The notes under the pieces are model-generated. The model saw nothing but the letters and a program-made list of their open reading frames with translations. It made no database searches and was not told the DNA's origin. From NCBI GenBank assembly GCA_964508495.1, contig CAZDUA010000034.1, positions 1-51,467 of the forward strand: DNA of 51,467 nucleotides. The letters run 5' to 3'. Position 1 is the stretch's first letter. Each line of letters begins with the position of its first letter. Shown here one piece after another: positions 39,323-47,995 of the stretch. Source of the DNA: CABMGU01 sp964508495. Lineage in GTDB: Archaea; Nanobdellota; Nanobdellia; Woesearchaeales; ARS49. A program made the position numbers and the translations under genes.

Positions 39323-40540
39323 ATGAAGGAAAAGGGGTTGGTTGATTTTTTTGAGAAGTATTTGGAAAAACAGCCGATTTTTAAGAATAAGGGGATTTTA
39401 CAGTCTAACTACGCGCCAAACCAGATTTTTCATAGAGATGAGCAAATTCACCAGCTTGCCAGCATGCTCGCTCCGGTTTTGAGGGGTGATAGGCCTTCTA
39501 ACGTTTTTATTTATGGCAAGACCGGTACTGGGAAAACGCTCACCGTCAAGTACACAACACAGCAATTGTTGGTCATTGCGCATGAAAAAAAGCTCCCGGT
39601 TAAGGTCATTTATCTTAATTGCAAGCTGAAGAAGCTCGCTGACACTGAGTATCGTATTATTGCCCAGCTTTTGCGCGAGTATGGAAATAACATTCCTCCC
39701 ACCGGTCTGCCGACAGATGAAGTGTATCACATATTTTTCAATACTATTGAAAAGGAAAAGCATGTTTTGTTGTTGGTTTTGGACGAGATTGACCAGCTTG
39801 TTGGCAAGGCAGGTGACGCGCTTTTGTATAATCTTACGAGAATTAATTCTGAATTGAAGAACACCCAGATTGCGTTGATTGGAATTTCTAATGATCTTGT
39901 TTTTACTGACCAGCTCGATCCCCGTGTTAAAAGTTCGTTAAGTGAGGAAGAGCTTATTTTCCCTCCGTATAATGCCGAACAGATTCAGAACATTCTTCAA
40001 CAGCGTGCACAGCTCGCGTTCAATCCAAAAGTTCTCGAAGAAGGTGTTCTTGAGAAGTGTGCGGCATTTGCTGCCCGCGAGCATGGTGATGCGCGTCGCG
40101 CTTTGGAGCTTTTACGTGTTTCTGCCGAGCTTGCCGAGCGTCAGAATGATGCAAAGGTCGCTATTTCTCATCTTGACCAGGCTGAGGAGAAGATTGAGCG
40201 GGATAGGATTATTGATGTTGTTGCAACTCAGCCTAAGCAATATCAGGTCACGTTATTTTCTATTCTTGGCGCGTGTGCTCAGAAGCAGGGAGTTTTTACT
40301 GGCGAGATTTATTCTTTGTACGAGCGCTATTGTTCCCAGACTGGTTTGAGGCCTTTGACTCAGCGTCGTATTAGTGATATTATTGCTGAATTGGACATGC
40401 TTGGCATAATTAATGCCAAGGTTATCAGCAAGGGCCGTTATGGCAGGACGCGTGAGATTAGTATGAGTATTAATGATATGATTACTCAAAAAATCAAGGG
40501 CATTTTGTCTGAGGAGCTTGGGCTTTCATGGAACAGTTAG
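39323..40540 (+). CDS. cdc6: Orc1/Cdc6 replication initiator
   Basis: 405 residues from the ATG at 39323. The AAA+ module has Walker A GKTGTGKT (65-72), Walker B LLVLDEIDQL and sensor regions (REHGDARRALELLRVS), followed by a C-terminal winged helix (about 320-405, LTQRRISDIIAELDMLGI). Orc1/Cdc6 binds ORB sites and loads MCM. It sits next to the candidate origin, the usual arrangement in archaea. It overlaps polB by 13 bases. Its third codon positions are richer in C than those of its neighbours. Confidence 0.94.
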   Translation: MKEKGLVDFFEKYLEKQPIFKNKGILQSNYAPNQIFHRDEQIHQLASMLAPVLRGDRPSNVFIYGKTGTGKTLTVKYTTQQLLVIAHEKKLPVKVIYLNCKLKKLADTEYRIIAQLLREYGNNIPPTGLPTDEVYHIFFNTIEKEKHVLLLVLDEIDQLVGKAGDALLYNLTRINSELKNTQIALIGISNDLVFTDQLDPRVKSSLSEEELIFPPYNAEQIQNILQQRAQLAFNPKVLEEGVLEKCAAFAAREHGDARRALELLRVSAELAERQNDAKVAISHLDQAEEKIERDRIIDVVATQPKQYQVTLFSILGACAQKQGVFTGEIYSLYERYCSQTGLRPLTQRRISDIIAELDMLGIINAKVISKGRYGRTREISMSINDMITQKIKGILSEELGLSWNS

Positions 40541-41946
40541 TGAAAAAAAAGGAAATCGTTAGTACTTTTTTGAAGCATAACGTGCTTGTCAGCCGTGAAG
40601 TTCTCGATAGGCTTAGCCATCCTGAGGTTGTTGAGCAATGGCACGATGCTCTTTTGAAGGGTGTTTCTCCTAAAGATTTGTTGAACTCAAAGCCTGAAAA
40701 TTTTTCTTCTGTGCGTATTGTTTCTGAGTATGATGACAGGCCTAAGAAGAGGTCTGTTCAGGATTTTGTCGATTATTTTAATGCGCGTTATCGTTCTATC
40801 GAAAAATTGCTTCAGTCAAGGCAGGAATTGCAGAATTTGACTTCTATTGGAAGATTGCGTTCAAAGAAAGACAGAGAGACGGTTTCTATAATCGGTATTG
40901 TCCTTGATAAAAGGACGACTAAGAATGAGCATGTCATGCTTACTTTGGAGGATACTACTGGAACGATTAATGTTCTTATTTCCAAGTCAAGGACTGATCT
41001 CCATTCTCTTGCTGCTGATATCGTTTTTGATGAAGTTTTGGGTATTTCTGGAACATTGGGTGATGGTATTATTTTTGCTAACTCTGTCACTTTGCCGGAT
41101 ATTCCTATTTCTGAGCCTAAAACTGCTCCTGATGAAGCTTATGCTGCTGTTCTTTCTTGTATTCATGTCGGTTCTGCGCGTTTTGAACAGGAAAAGTTTG
41201 AGCGTTTTATTGAGTGGGTGAATGATAAAAGCGACCCCGTTTCCAACAAACTCAAGTATATTTTCATTTGCGGTGATCTTGTTGATGGTGTTGGTATTTA
41301 TCCTCAGCAGGACAAGGAGTTGAGCATTATTGATATCCGGGAGCAGTACAAGGAATGTGCTCGTTTGTTGGATAAAATCAGGAAGGACGTTCGTCTTATT
41401 ATCGGTCCTGGCAATCATGATGTTGGCAGGATTAGCGAGCCTCAGCCAAAGTTGATAAAGGAATATACTCGTCCTTTATGGGAGCTTTCTAATGCTACTA
41501 TGGTTTGCAATCCTTGTTTTGTGAACATTCATTCTTCTTCTGAATTTCAAGGCATGGACGTTTTGATGTATCATGGTTATAGTTTTGATGATTATGGAGA
41601 AATCGTTCCTAGCATTAAGAACAGCGGGAAGCATATTTCTGACCGCGCTCCGTTAATCATGCGGTTTTTGTTGCAGAGGAGGCATCTTGCGCCTCAGCAT
41701 ACGACTACAATGTACATTCCTGATCCTCGAATGGACCCATTAGTGATTGAGCGCGTTCCTGACTTGTTTTTTGCCGGCCACATTCATAAGGCGGGCACTT
41801 TGAATTATCGTGGTGTTACTCTTGTTTCAGCGAGTTGTTTCCAGGCTAAGACTGACTTTCAGGAGAAGGTCGGTCATGATCCTGATCCGGGTGTTGTTCC
41901 TGTTGTTAATTTGCAGACGCGTCAAGTGTCGATGAAGAGGTTTTGA
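40528..41946 (+). CDS. polB: DNA polymerase D small subunit DP1
   Basis: 472 residues. A helical N-terminal part, an OB-fold (about 110-200) and a calcineurin-like phosphoesterase domain (about 205-472) match PolD DP1, the Mre11-like 3'-5' proofreading subunit. Motifs GDLVDG, GNHD, YHGYSFDD and GHIH are intact. The first motif, normally D-x-H-x-G-S, reads CIHVGS here: Cys211 replaces the metal-binding Asp. This may weaken or change the nuclease. Overlap with cdc6 and a one-base gap to polC indicate one operon. Confidence 0.93.
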   Translation: MEQLVKKKEIVSTFLKHNVLVSREVLDRLSHPEVVEQWHDALLKGVSPKDLLNSKPENFSSVRIVSEYDDRPKKRSVQDFVDYFNARYRSIEKLLQSRQELQNLTSIGRLRSKKDRETVSIIGIVLDKRTTKNEHVMLTLEDTTGTINVLISKSRTDLHSLAADIVFDEVLGISGTLGDGIIFANSVTLPDIPISEPKTAPDEAYAAVLSCIHVGSARFEQEKFERFIEWVNDKSDPVSNKLKYIFICGDLVDGVGIYPQQDKELSIIDIREQYKECARLLDKIRKDVRLIIGPGNHDVGRISEPQPKLIKEYTRPLWELSNATMVCNPCFVNIHSSSEFQGMDVLMYHGYSFDDYGEIVPSIKNSGKHISDRAPLIMRFLLQRRHLAPQHTTTMYIPDPRMDPLVIERVPDLFFAGHIHKAGTLNYRGVTLVSASCFQAKTDFQEKVGHDPDPGVVPVVNLQTRQVSMKRF

Positions 41947-41947
41947 T

Positions 41948-44900
41948 ATGCCGAATGCATCTCCGGAAATGCAGAAATATTTTAATGATTTGAAGACAGA
42001 GGTAGCTAGGCTTCATTCTGTTGCTTCACAGGCGCGTTCTAATGGGGCGGATCCTGAACTGAAGGTTGAAGTTTCTCTTGCTGAAAACATGGCAGAGCGG
42101 GTTGTTGGTCTGATTTCTGTTATTGCTCCTCAGATTGTTAATTCTGGTGTTGTTGAGCGTATTATTGAGTTGGAAAAGCAGTTTGGGAGCCTTGATTGGC
42201 GCGTTGCTCTGAAAATTTCTGAAGAGGTCGCGCAGGAGAAGTTTTGTAAGTTTACTGATAAGAAGGAGGCAATGGAAGTGGGCATTCGTACCGGTTTTGC
42301 TTATGTTACTGTGGGCGTTGTCAGTTCTCCTCTTGACGGTATTGTTAACATTGAGGTTAAGAAGCGTGTTGATGGCAGGGGCGATTATATTTGTGTTAAT
42401 TTCGCTGGTCCAATTAGGAATGCTGGCGGTACTGCGGCTGCTGTTAGCATTATTATTACTGATTACGTGCGTAAGTGTATGGGTTTTGACGTTTATGACG
42501 CCCAGCCCGATGAGATTAAGCGTGCGATGACTGAGCTTCAGGATTATCATGAGCGTGTTACTAATTTGCAGTATGTTCCTAGCGAGGCTGAAGTCGAGTT
42601 TTTGATGAAGAACTTGCCTGTTGAGGTTAGTGGTGATCCGAGTGAGAAGATTGACGTTAGTAATTATAAGGACTTGCCCCGTATTCCTACTAATAAGATC
42701 AGGAGTGGTTATTGTCTTGTTCTTTCTTCCTGTATTCCATTGAAGGCTCCGAAGTTATGGAAGCAGATTAGCGCGTGGGGCAAGGATTTTGGGCTGTCCA
42801 CTTGGAATTTCTTGGAGGAATTCTTGGTTATTCAGAAGAAGGCAAAGTCTGGAAAGTCGAGCAGTCCTTCTTCACAGAAAATCGCTCCTGATTATACTTA
42901 CATTTCCGATCTTGTTGCCGGCAGGCCGGTTTTGGGTTATCCTTTGCGCGCTGGTGGCTTCAGGCTCAGGTATGGTCGTTCAAGAGCAAGTGGTTTTAGC
43001 GCGCAGGGAATGCATCCTGCTACTATGTATATTCTTAATCAGTATATTGCTACCGGCACTCAGCTGAAGACTGAGCGTCCTGGCAAGGCTGCTAGCATGA
43101 CTTCTTGTGATCTTATTGATGGGCCTATTGTAAGATTGCAGGATGGAGGCGTTTTACAGGTGCGTTCTTTGGATGAGGCAAGGCGTGTTCACCCTTTTGT
43201 TAAGGAGATTTTGTTTTTGGGTGATATTCTTATCGCGTATGGTGATTTTTTTAACCGTGCTCATGTTTTAGTTCCTGCAGGGTATTGTGCTGAATGGTGG
43301 GTTCAGGAGTTGGAAAAAGCAGTGAAAGGTATTGACTTGTCCCCCATTGGTTTGTCAGCAGAGCGCGTTCAACAATTCATTGCTGACCCGTTGCGCGTTT
43401 TCCCGACAGCGCTTGAATCAATTAGGCTTTCTCGCGCGCTGAAGGTCCCGTTGCACCCGGAGTTTTCTTTGTACTGGAATGTTTTGTCGCATGATGAATT
43501 GCGTTTGTTGCTTGATTGGTTTGATCATGCGAAAGTTCATGCTACTGAGCAGGGAGTTGAGAAGATCGTTTTGCCTAAGAGTGATGCCAAGCGCACTATT
43601 GAGCTGATTGGCCTGCCCCATTCTTTTATTAATAATGAGTTCGTAGTTATTGATAAGGAATTCGCAAGCGTGTTGGCTGTTGTTTTGCGTTTGACTGAGG
43701 AAAAGCCTAGCGAGCTGAAAAAGTACATACTTTCAGATAAGCCTATTCTCGATTCTGTTAACCAGTTTTCTTCCATTCCAATTCGTGATAAGTGCGGCAC
43801 TTTTATTGGCGCGCGTATGGGCAGGCCTGAGAAGGCTAAGCAGAGAGAGCTTACTGGAAGCCCTCATGTTTTGTTTCCTGTTGGCGAGGAGGGTGGCAGG
43901 CTTAGAAGTTTTAAGAGTGCACTTGATGCTGGAAAGGTGAGTTCAGATTTTCCTTTCTTTTTCTGTGTTAAGTGTAATGCTGAGACTGTGTTGAGCAAGT
44001 GCGAGGTTTGTGGTGGTAGGACCATTCAAAAGTGGAAGTGTGTTAAGTGTGGACTGATTGAACATGAGGTTTGCCCGACTCACGGTGAGACCGAGCCGTG
44101 TTCTCGCCGTTCTATTCCCATAAAACATTATTTTGATTGCGTGCTTAAACAGCTTAAGGTTCGTGATTATCCTGAATTAATCAAGGGTGTGAGGGGTACG
44201 AGCAATGGCGAGCACATCCCAGAGCATCTTGGGAAGGGAGTTTTGAGGGCGAGGTATGGCGTTCATGTTTACAAAGATGGCACTACTCGTTATGATATGA
44301 CTCAGTTGCCTTTGACTCATTTTAAGCCGTGCGAAGTCGGCACTAGTGTTGAGCGTTTGCGCGAGCTTGGCTATATTAAAGACATTAAAGGAGAGGCTTT
44401 GGTTAATGATGGCCAGGTTTTGGAGTTGAAGCCTCAGGACATTGTTCTTCCTAGTTGTGATGAGAGTCCTGATGATGGCGCGGATAAGGTTTTGTTGAAA
44501 ATCGCGCAGTATGTTGATGACGAGCTTGAATACTTGTATGGTCTTCCTCGCATTTATAACATTTCTAACGCCCAGGAATTGGTTGGCCAGCTGACTATCG
44601 CGCTTGCTCCCCATACTAGCGCTGGGGCTCTTTCCCGTATTATTGGTTTTAGCAAGACTCAGGGTTTGTTCGCGCATCCTTTGTTGCACGCTGCCACGAG
44701 GCGTGATTGTGATGGTGATGAGGCTTGTGTTATTTTGTTGATGGACGCGTTTTTGAATTTTAGCAAGAAATATCTTCCTGATAGTCGTGGTTCTACCATG
44801 GATACTCCTCTTGTTTTGACTAGTATTCTTGCTCCGAGCGAAGTTGATGACATGGCGTTTGATGTTGATATCGCTTCTCGTTATCCTTTGGAGTTGTATG

Positions 44901-45457
44901 AGGCAAGTCTTAACTTCAAGCTTCCTTGGGAGGTTAAGGTTGCTCAGATTAAGGCGTGTTTGGGCAAGCCCACTCAATATGAGGGGATGATGTTCACGCA
45001 TGATATTACTAATCTTAATCATACTGTGAGGTGTAGTGCTTACAAGACCCTGCCTTCCATGGAGGAGAAGCTAAGGGGTCAGATGGACTTGGCCGATCGT
45101 ATTAGGAGTGTTGATGCGAGTGATGTTGCGCGTCTTGTTATTGAGAAGCACTTTTTGAAGGATACTAAGGGTAATTTAAGGAAGTTTTCAATGCAGGAGT
45201 TTAGGTGCGTGCATTGTAATGAGAAATTCAGGCGTCCTCCTCTTATTGGAAAGTGCACTAAATGCAATGGCAAGATTATTTTTACGATTAGCGAGGGGTC
45301 TGTTGTTAAGTATTTGGAGCCGACTATTTCTCTTGCTAAGAAGTATAATGTTAGTCCTTATTTGCAGCAGACTATTGAGTTGTTGCGTGTTCGTTTGGAG
45401 AGTGTGTTTGGAAAGGAGCCTGACAAGCAGGTTGGCTTGGGAGCGTGGTTTGGATGA
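41948..45457 (+). CDS. polC: DNA polymerase D large subunit DP2
   Basis: 1169 residues, full length with no intein, although this gene often carries one in other archaea. The catalytic double-psi beta-barrel motif is present as RDCDGDEACVILLMDAFLNF with Asp922 and Asp924; the family usually has N-C-D-G-D-E-D, so flanking residues are altered. Zinc-binding clusters are seen in the middle (CVKCNAETVLSKCEVCGG) and near the C-terminus (CVHCNEKF, CTKCNGK). The tail QVGLGAWFG fits a PCNA-interaction box. With DP1 it forms the replicative polymerase of most non-crenarchaeal archaea. Confidence 0.95.
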   Translation: MPNASPEMQKYFNDLKTEVARLHSVASQARSNGADPELKVEVSLAENMAERVVGLISVIAPQIVNSGVVERIIELEKQFGSLDWRVALKISEEVAQEKFCKFTDKKEAMEVGIRTGFAYVTVGVVSSPLDGIVNIEVKKRVDGRGDYICVNFAGPIRNAGGTAAAVSIIITDYVRKCMGFDVYDAQPDEIKRAMTELQDYHERVTNLQYVPSEAEVEFLMKNLPVEVSGDPSEKIDVSNYKDLPRIPTNKIRSGYCLVLSSCIPLKAPKLWKQISAWGKDFGLSTWNFLEEFLVIQKKAKSGKSSSPSSQKIAPDYTYISDLVAGRPVLGYPLRAGGFRLRYGRSRASGFSAQGMHPATMYILNQYIATGTQLKTERPGKAASMTSCDLIDGPIVRLQDGGVLQVRSLDEARRVHPFVKEILFLGDILIAYGDFFNRAHVLVPAGYCAEWWVQELEKAVKGIDLSPIGLSAERVQQFIADPLRVFPTALESIRLSRALKVPLHPEFSLYWNVLSHDELRLLLDWFDHAKVHATEQGVEKIVLPKSDAKRTIELIGLPHSFINNEFVVIDKEFASVLAVVLRLTEEKPSELKKYILSDKPILDSVNQFSSIPIRDKCGTFIGARMGRPEKAKQRELTGSPHVLFPVGEEGGRLRSFKSALDAGKVSSDFPFFFCVKCNAETVLSKCEVCGGRTIQKWKCVKCGLIEHEVCPTHGETEPCSRRSIPIKHYFDCVLKQLKVRDYPELIKGVRGTSNGEHIPEHLGKGVLRARYGVHVYKDGTTRYDMTQLPLTHFKPCEVGTSVERLRELGYIKDIKGEALVNDGQVLELKPQDIVLPSCDESPDDGADKVLLKIAQYVDDELEYLYGLPRIYNISNAQELVGQLTIALAPHTSAGALSRIIGFSKTQGLFAHPLLHAATRRDCDGDEACVILLMDAFLNFSKKYLPDSRGSTMDTPLVLTSILAPSEVDDMAFDVDIASRYPLELYEASLNFKLPWEVKVAQIKACLGKPTQYEGMMFTHDITNLNHTVRCSAYKTLPSMEEKLRGQMDLADRIRSVDASDVARLVIEKHFLKDTKGNLRKFSMQEFRCVHCNEKFRRPPLIGKCTKCNGKIIFTISEGSVVKYLEPTISLAKKYNVSPYLQQTIELLRVRLESVFGKEPDKQVGLGAWFG

Positions 45458-45738
45458 AACTTATTCGTGATAAAGTGCCGGAAATTATGAAAGCCAAGGG
45501 TGAAAGTCCTAAAACGCATATTGCGTCTGAAGATGAATTTAAGCATTTGCTGGTTATGAAATTGATTGAGGAAGCTCATGAGTTTAAGCTCAAGCCTTCT
45601 GCTGAAGAGCTGGGTGATGTTCTTGAAGTCGTTAACGCGATTTCTCAGCAATATGGCGGTTTTGATAAGGTTGACGAGGTCAGGAAGAAAAAATCTGCAG
45701 AGCGCGGCAGTTTTTCAAAAAGGATTGTTTTGGACTGA
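45454..45738 (+). CDS. MazG-like nucleotide pyrophosphohydrolase
   Basis: 94 residues from the ATG overlapping the polC stop (ATGA). The all-alpha NTP pyrophosphatase signature E-E-x-x-E ... E-x-x-D is seen as IEEAHEFKLKPSAEELGDVL, preceded by KLIRDKVPEIMKAKGE, typical of the small MazG/HisE-like group. Such enzymes hydrolyse NTPs or dNTPs and may clean damaged precursors. Coupling to PolD fits a nucleotide-sanitising role near replication. Substrate unknown. It faces DUF424 with a one-base gap. Confidence 0.82.
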   Translation: MKLIRDKVPEIMKAKGESPKTHIASEDEFKHLLVMKLIEEAHEFKLKPSAEELGDVLEVVNAISQQYGGFDKVDEVRKKKSAERGSFSKRIVLD

Positions 45739-45739
45739 T

Positions 45740-46039
45740 TTATTCGTGTATTAGTATTGCTTGTGCGTGCGGTATGCCTTTGATTGTTATGACGTGTTCT
45801 TTGTCTATTACTTCTTCTTGCAGGCCTAGTTTTATTGCTTCTTCTCCAACTAAATTAACGCCGTCTGAATTCCGGATTAAATCGCCTATCTCTTCAGTTT
45901 CTCTTTCTTCTCCATTGTAGAATTCTCCGCGCAGGTCGAGTTGTTTTCCGTTTTCTTCAAGAAGTTGGCCTATTAGTTTTTTATCGCACACTGCTATTAT
46001 CGTCCTGCTTTCTTTTTTGTGTATTTTTACTAGCATCAT
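45740..46039 (-). CDS. DUF424 family protein
   Basis: 99 residues from the first ATG of ATGATG at 46039, which overlaps the aIF2-beta stop. The segments LVKIHKKESRTIIAVCDKKLIG and EFYNGEERE match the archaeal DUF424 family, conserved beside translation genes and of unknown biochemical role. The overlap with aIF2-beta supports a role linked to translation. Frame extension further upstream is antisense to nothing known and was not used. Confidence 0.82.
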   Translation of the reverse strand: MMLVKIHKKESRTIIAVCDKKLIGQLLEENGKQLDLRGEFYNGEERETEEIGDLIRNSDGVNLVGEEAIKLGLQEEVIDKEHVITIKGIPHAQAILIHE

Positions 46040-46446
46040 ATTTTGGATTTTACCGGGTGTTTGCTTCCGCAAGCGCTGCACTTTAGGAAGCTGAATTCCC
46101 CTTCTTTCTTTATTTCTGTGTCTGGTTTTCCGCAGTCTGGGCAGAGCACGAATTCGTGCGCGTATTGTTTTATTTTGTCGTTTATCCTGCTGGCGGGTAT
46201 CTTTGCTCCAAGGACGAGTAGTCCTGACCGGTTTATCTCGCCTGGTGTTGCTAGTTCTTTTAGTACGTATTTGAGAAGGTGTTCTGGTTGCCTGCGTAGA
46301 GTGTTTGATATCTGCAAAAAGTTTGTTATGATTGTTTTGTTTCCTTCTAAGTGCCCGCGCACTTTTGGTATTTCGAAGCGTTCTTTTTCGAACACGCTTT
46401 CTGGTAGTCTTTCTCGTGCTCTTTTGAGCAGTTTTTCATATTCCAT
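46036..46446 (-). CDS. Translation initiation factor aIF2 beta
   Basis: 136 residues from the ATG at 46446, set by ACATTTATATAGGG 27 bases upstream. The N-terminal helix, the alpha/beta core (PKVRGHLEGNKTIITNF, LLKYVLKELATPG) and the C-terminal zinc ribbon C102-x2-C105 ... C123-x2-C126 are all as in archaeal aIF2-beta. The factor helps aIF2 deliver initiator tRNA. It is coupled to DUF424. Confidence 0.94.
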   Translation of the reverse strand: MEYEKLLKRARERLPESVFEKERFEIPKVRGHLEGNKTIITNFLQISNTLRRQPEHLLKYVLKELATPGEINRSGLLVLGAKIPASRINDKIKQYAHEFVLCPDCGKPDTEIKKEGEFSFLKCSACGSKHPVKSKI

Positions 46447-46467
46447 ACGACGAGAAATCGGCCGGAC

Positions 46468-46505
46468 CCTATATAAATGTTTTGGCAACCAAAAGTATAT
46501 AAAGC
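46468..46505. promoter_or_regulatory. Divergent TATA boxes for aIF2-beta and the SpoIIM-like gene
   Basis: CCCTATATAAATGT (46468-46480) read on the minus strand lies 27 bases before the aIF2-beta start. AGTATATAAAGC (46494-46505) lies about 34 bases before the ATG at 46533, leaving at most a very short leader. Confidence 0.6.
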
Positions 46506-46532
46506 AATTCTGGTGTTTGTTGGTTGAAAAAG

Positions 46533-47381
46533 ATGGTGTTGGAATCCCTGTTATCTCCGCCTCGCGCTGAACGCAATCCTTTTGCAGTTTTTCTTCTTGG
46601 CGCTGCGTATGCTACTCTCGCTATTTTTTTGTCAATGTGGATTTTTGAGGAGCAGAGTAGCATGGTAATGGTTTTCTTGTCGGCTCTTGCCGCTCTTCCT
46701 TTGATGTATCATACTTTGCGTTTTGAGGAGAGCAAGGACTTTACAGTTCCTGAAGGCCAGTCGATGTTGCGCGAGCATGCTCCGGCGATGTTTTTCTATT
46801 TGGCCTTGTTTGCGGGCATGGCCGTCGCTTTTTCTTTTTGGTATACTGCTTTGCCTACTGATGTTGCTTCCGGCTTATTTCGTGTGCAGTCTCAGACGAT
46901 TTCTAATTTGAACCAGCACGTTACTGGAAAGATTACTCAGACTGCCTTGTTGAGCAAGATTTTTTTGAATAACATTAAAGTGATGATTTTCTGTATTTTG
47001 TTCAGCTTTTTGTATGGTTCTGGCGCGATTTTCATTTTGACGTGGAATGCAAGTGTTATTGGCGCTGCCGCTGGTAATTTTATGCGTTCTCATATGGCAA
47101 AGTTTGCGGGCGCGGTTGGCTTGGAGAAGGCCGGCGCTTATTTTTATGTCGGCTCTTTGAGTATTTTGCGTTATGCCGTGCATGGCATTCCCGAGATCTT
47201 AGCTTATATCATTGCAGGTCTTGCCGGCGGTATTTTGTCAGTGGCTATTGTCAAGCACGATTTTGGCACAGGCAGGTTTGAGAAGGTGTTGCTTGATGTT
47301 TCCGATCTTGTCTTGCTTGCCGTTTTGGTATTGTTTATTGCTGGTTTATTGGAAGTTTTTGTAACGCCGGCTTTATTCTAG
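46533..47381 (+). CDS. SpoIIM-like (DUF95) integral membrane protein
   Basis: 282 residues from the ATG at 46533; a TTG at 46524 is possible. Five to six transmembrane helices are visible, with the family signature FLNNIKVMIFCILFSFLYGSG (in part) and ASVIGAAAGNF, then HGIPEILAYIIAGLAGG. The family includes the sporulation protein SpoIIM and many archaeal relatives whose role is unknown, perhaps in membrane remodelling. The 3' end overlaps the OB-fold gene by 9 bases. Confidence 0.85.
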   Translation: MVLESLLSPPRAERNPFAVFLLGAAYATLAIFLSMWIFEEQSSMVMVFLSALAALPLMYHTLRFEESKDFTVPEGQSMLREHAPAMFFYLALFAGMAVAFSFWYTALPTDVASGLFRVQSQTISNLNQHVTGKITQTALLSKIFLNNIKVMIFCILFSFLYGSGAIFILTWNASVIGAAAGNFMRSHMAKFAGAVGLEKAGAYFYVGSLSILRYAVHGIPEILAYIIAGLAGGILSVAIVKHDFGTGRFEKVLLDVSDLVLLAVLVLFIAGLLEVFVTPALF

Positions 47382-47900
47382 TACTTTTAATTTTCCCGGT
47401 CTTGTTTCAAATAGTTCTCCTACTGCGAGAAGGTGGACAATTAATTCTTCGCCATTTTTTCCAAGTTTTGATATGACTTCGTTATAGTCTGCGCCTTCTC
47501 CGCTGTCGAGTTGCTTTACTATGCTGACTGCGTCTTCTTGTTTTGTTGGTTGAGGCCGCGGGTGGCGTTTTTCTCTTACTTCCAGCCATTTTTTGTCTAT
47601 TTTCTTGACGACTTCTCCGAGAATGTAGCATTCTTGGTTGTAAACTCGCGGTTTTCCTATTATTAGTATGGTGTCGCCTATGTTTACTTGAAATTTGTCT
47701 GTGAATGTTCTTACTAGAATGCTTCCTGTTCCATCGTCAACAATTAGTTCGTTTGTTGAGACCACTGTTCCGTATATTCTGGCTTGGTGTATTGTTGTTC
47801 CGTTTTGCAAAAGTATTGCGCCCGGTTCATCTTCTTTTTGTATGTGGCTTGCGCTAAGCAGTTCTGTTATCCATGTATGTATTGCTGGTTTCTGTTCCAC
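47373..47900 (-). CDS. OB-fold single-strand DNA-binding-like protein (RPA32-like)
   Basis: 175 residues starting at a GTG at 47900; TATA-like AT-rich sequence (about 47925-47945) lies upstream and no in-frame ATG does. An OB-fold (about 35-105, ARIYGTVVSTNELIVDDGTGS then YILGEVVKKI) is followed by a linker and a small winged-helix-like C-terminus, the layout of RPA32 relatives. It could bind single-stranded DNA in replication, given mcm and PolD nearby. Specific orthology is not certain. Confidence 0.65.
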   Translation of the reverse strand: MEQKPAIHTWITELLSASHIQKEDEPGAILLQNGTTIHQARIYGTVVSTNELIVDDGTGSILVRTFTDKFQVNIGDTILIIGKPRVYNQECYILGEVVKKIDKKWLEVREKRHPRPQPTKQEDAVSIVKQLDSGEGADYNEVISKLGKNGEELIVHLLAVGELFETRPGKLKVLE

Positions 47901-47995
47901 CCTGGTTCGTGCATGATTTTTTCAATTTATATTATTATATATTCTAGAGGTGCGAAGATTTAAATATGGACGCTGGCGTTTATCTTGTTTAAAAG

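Noticed and set aside
41948..45457. Possible intein in polC, and likewise in rfcS and mcm.
   Set aside because: All three proteins have normal lengths and uninterrupted motifs, with no Hint-domain residues.
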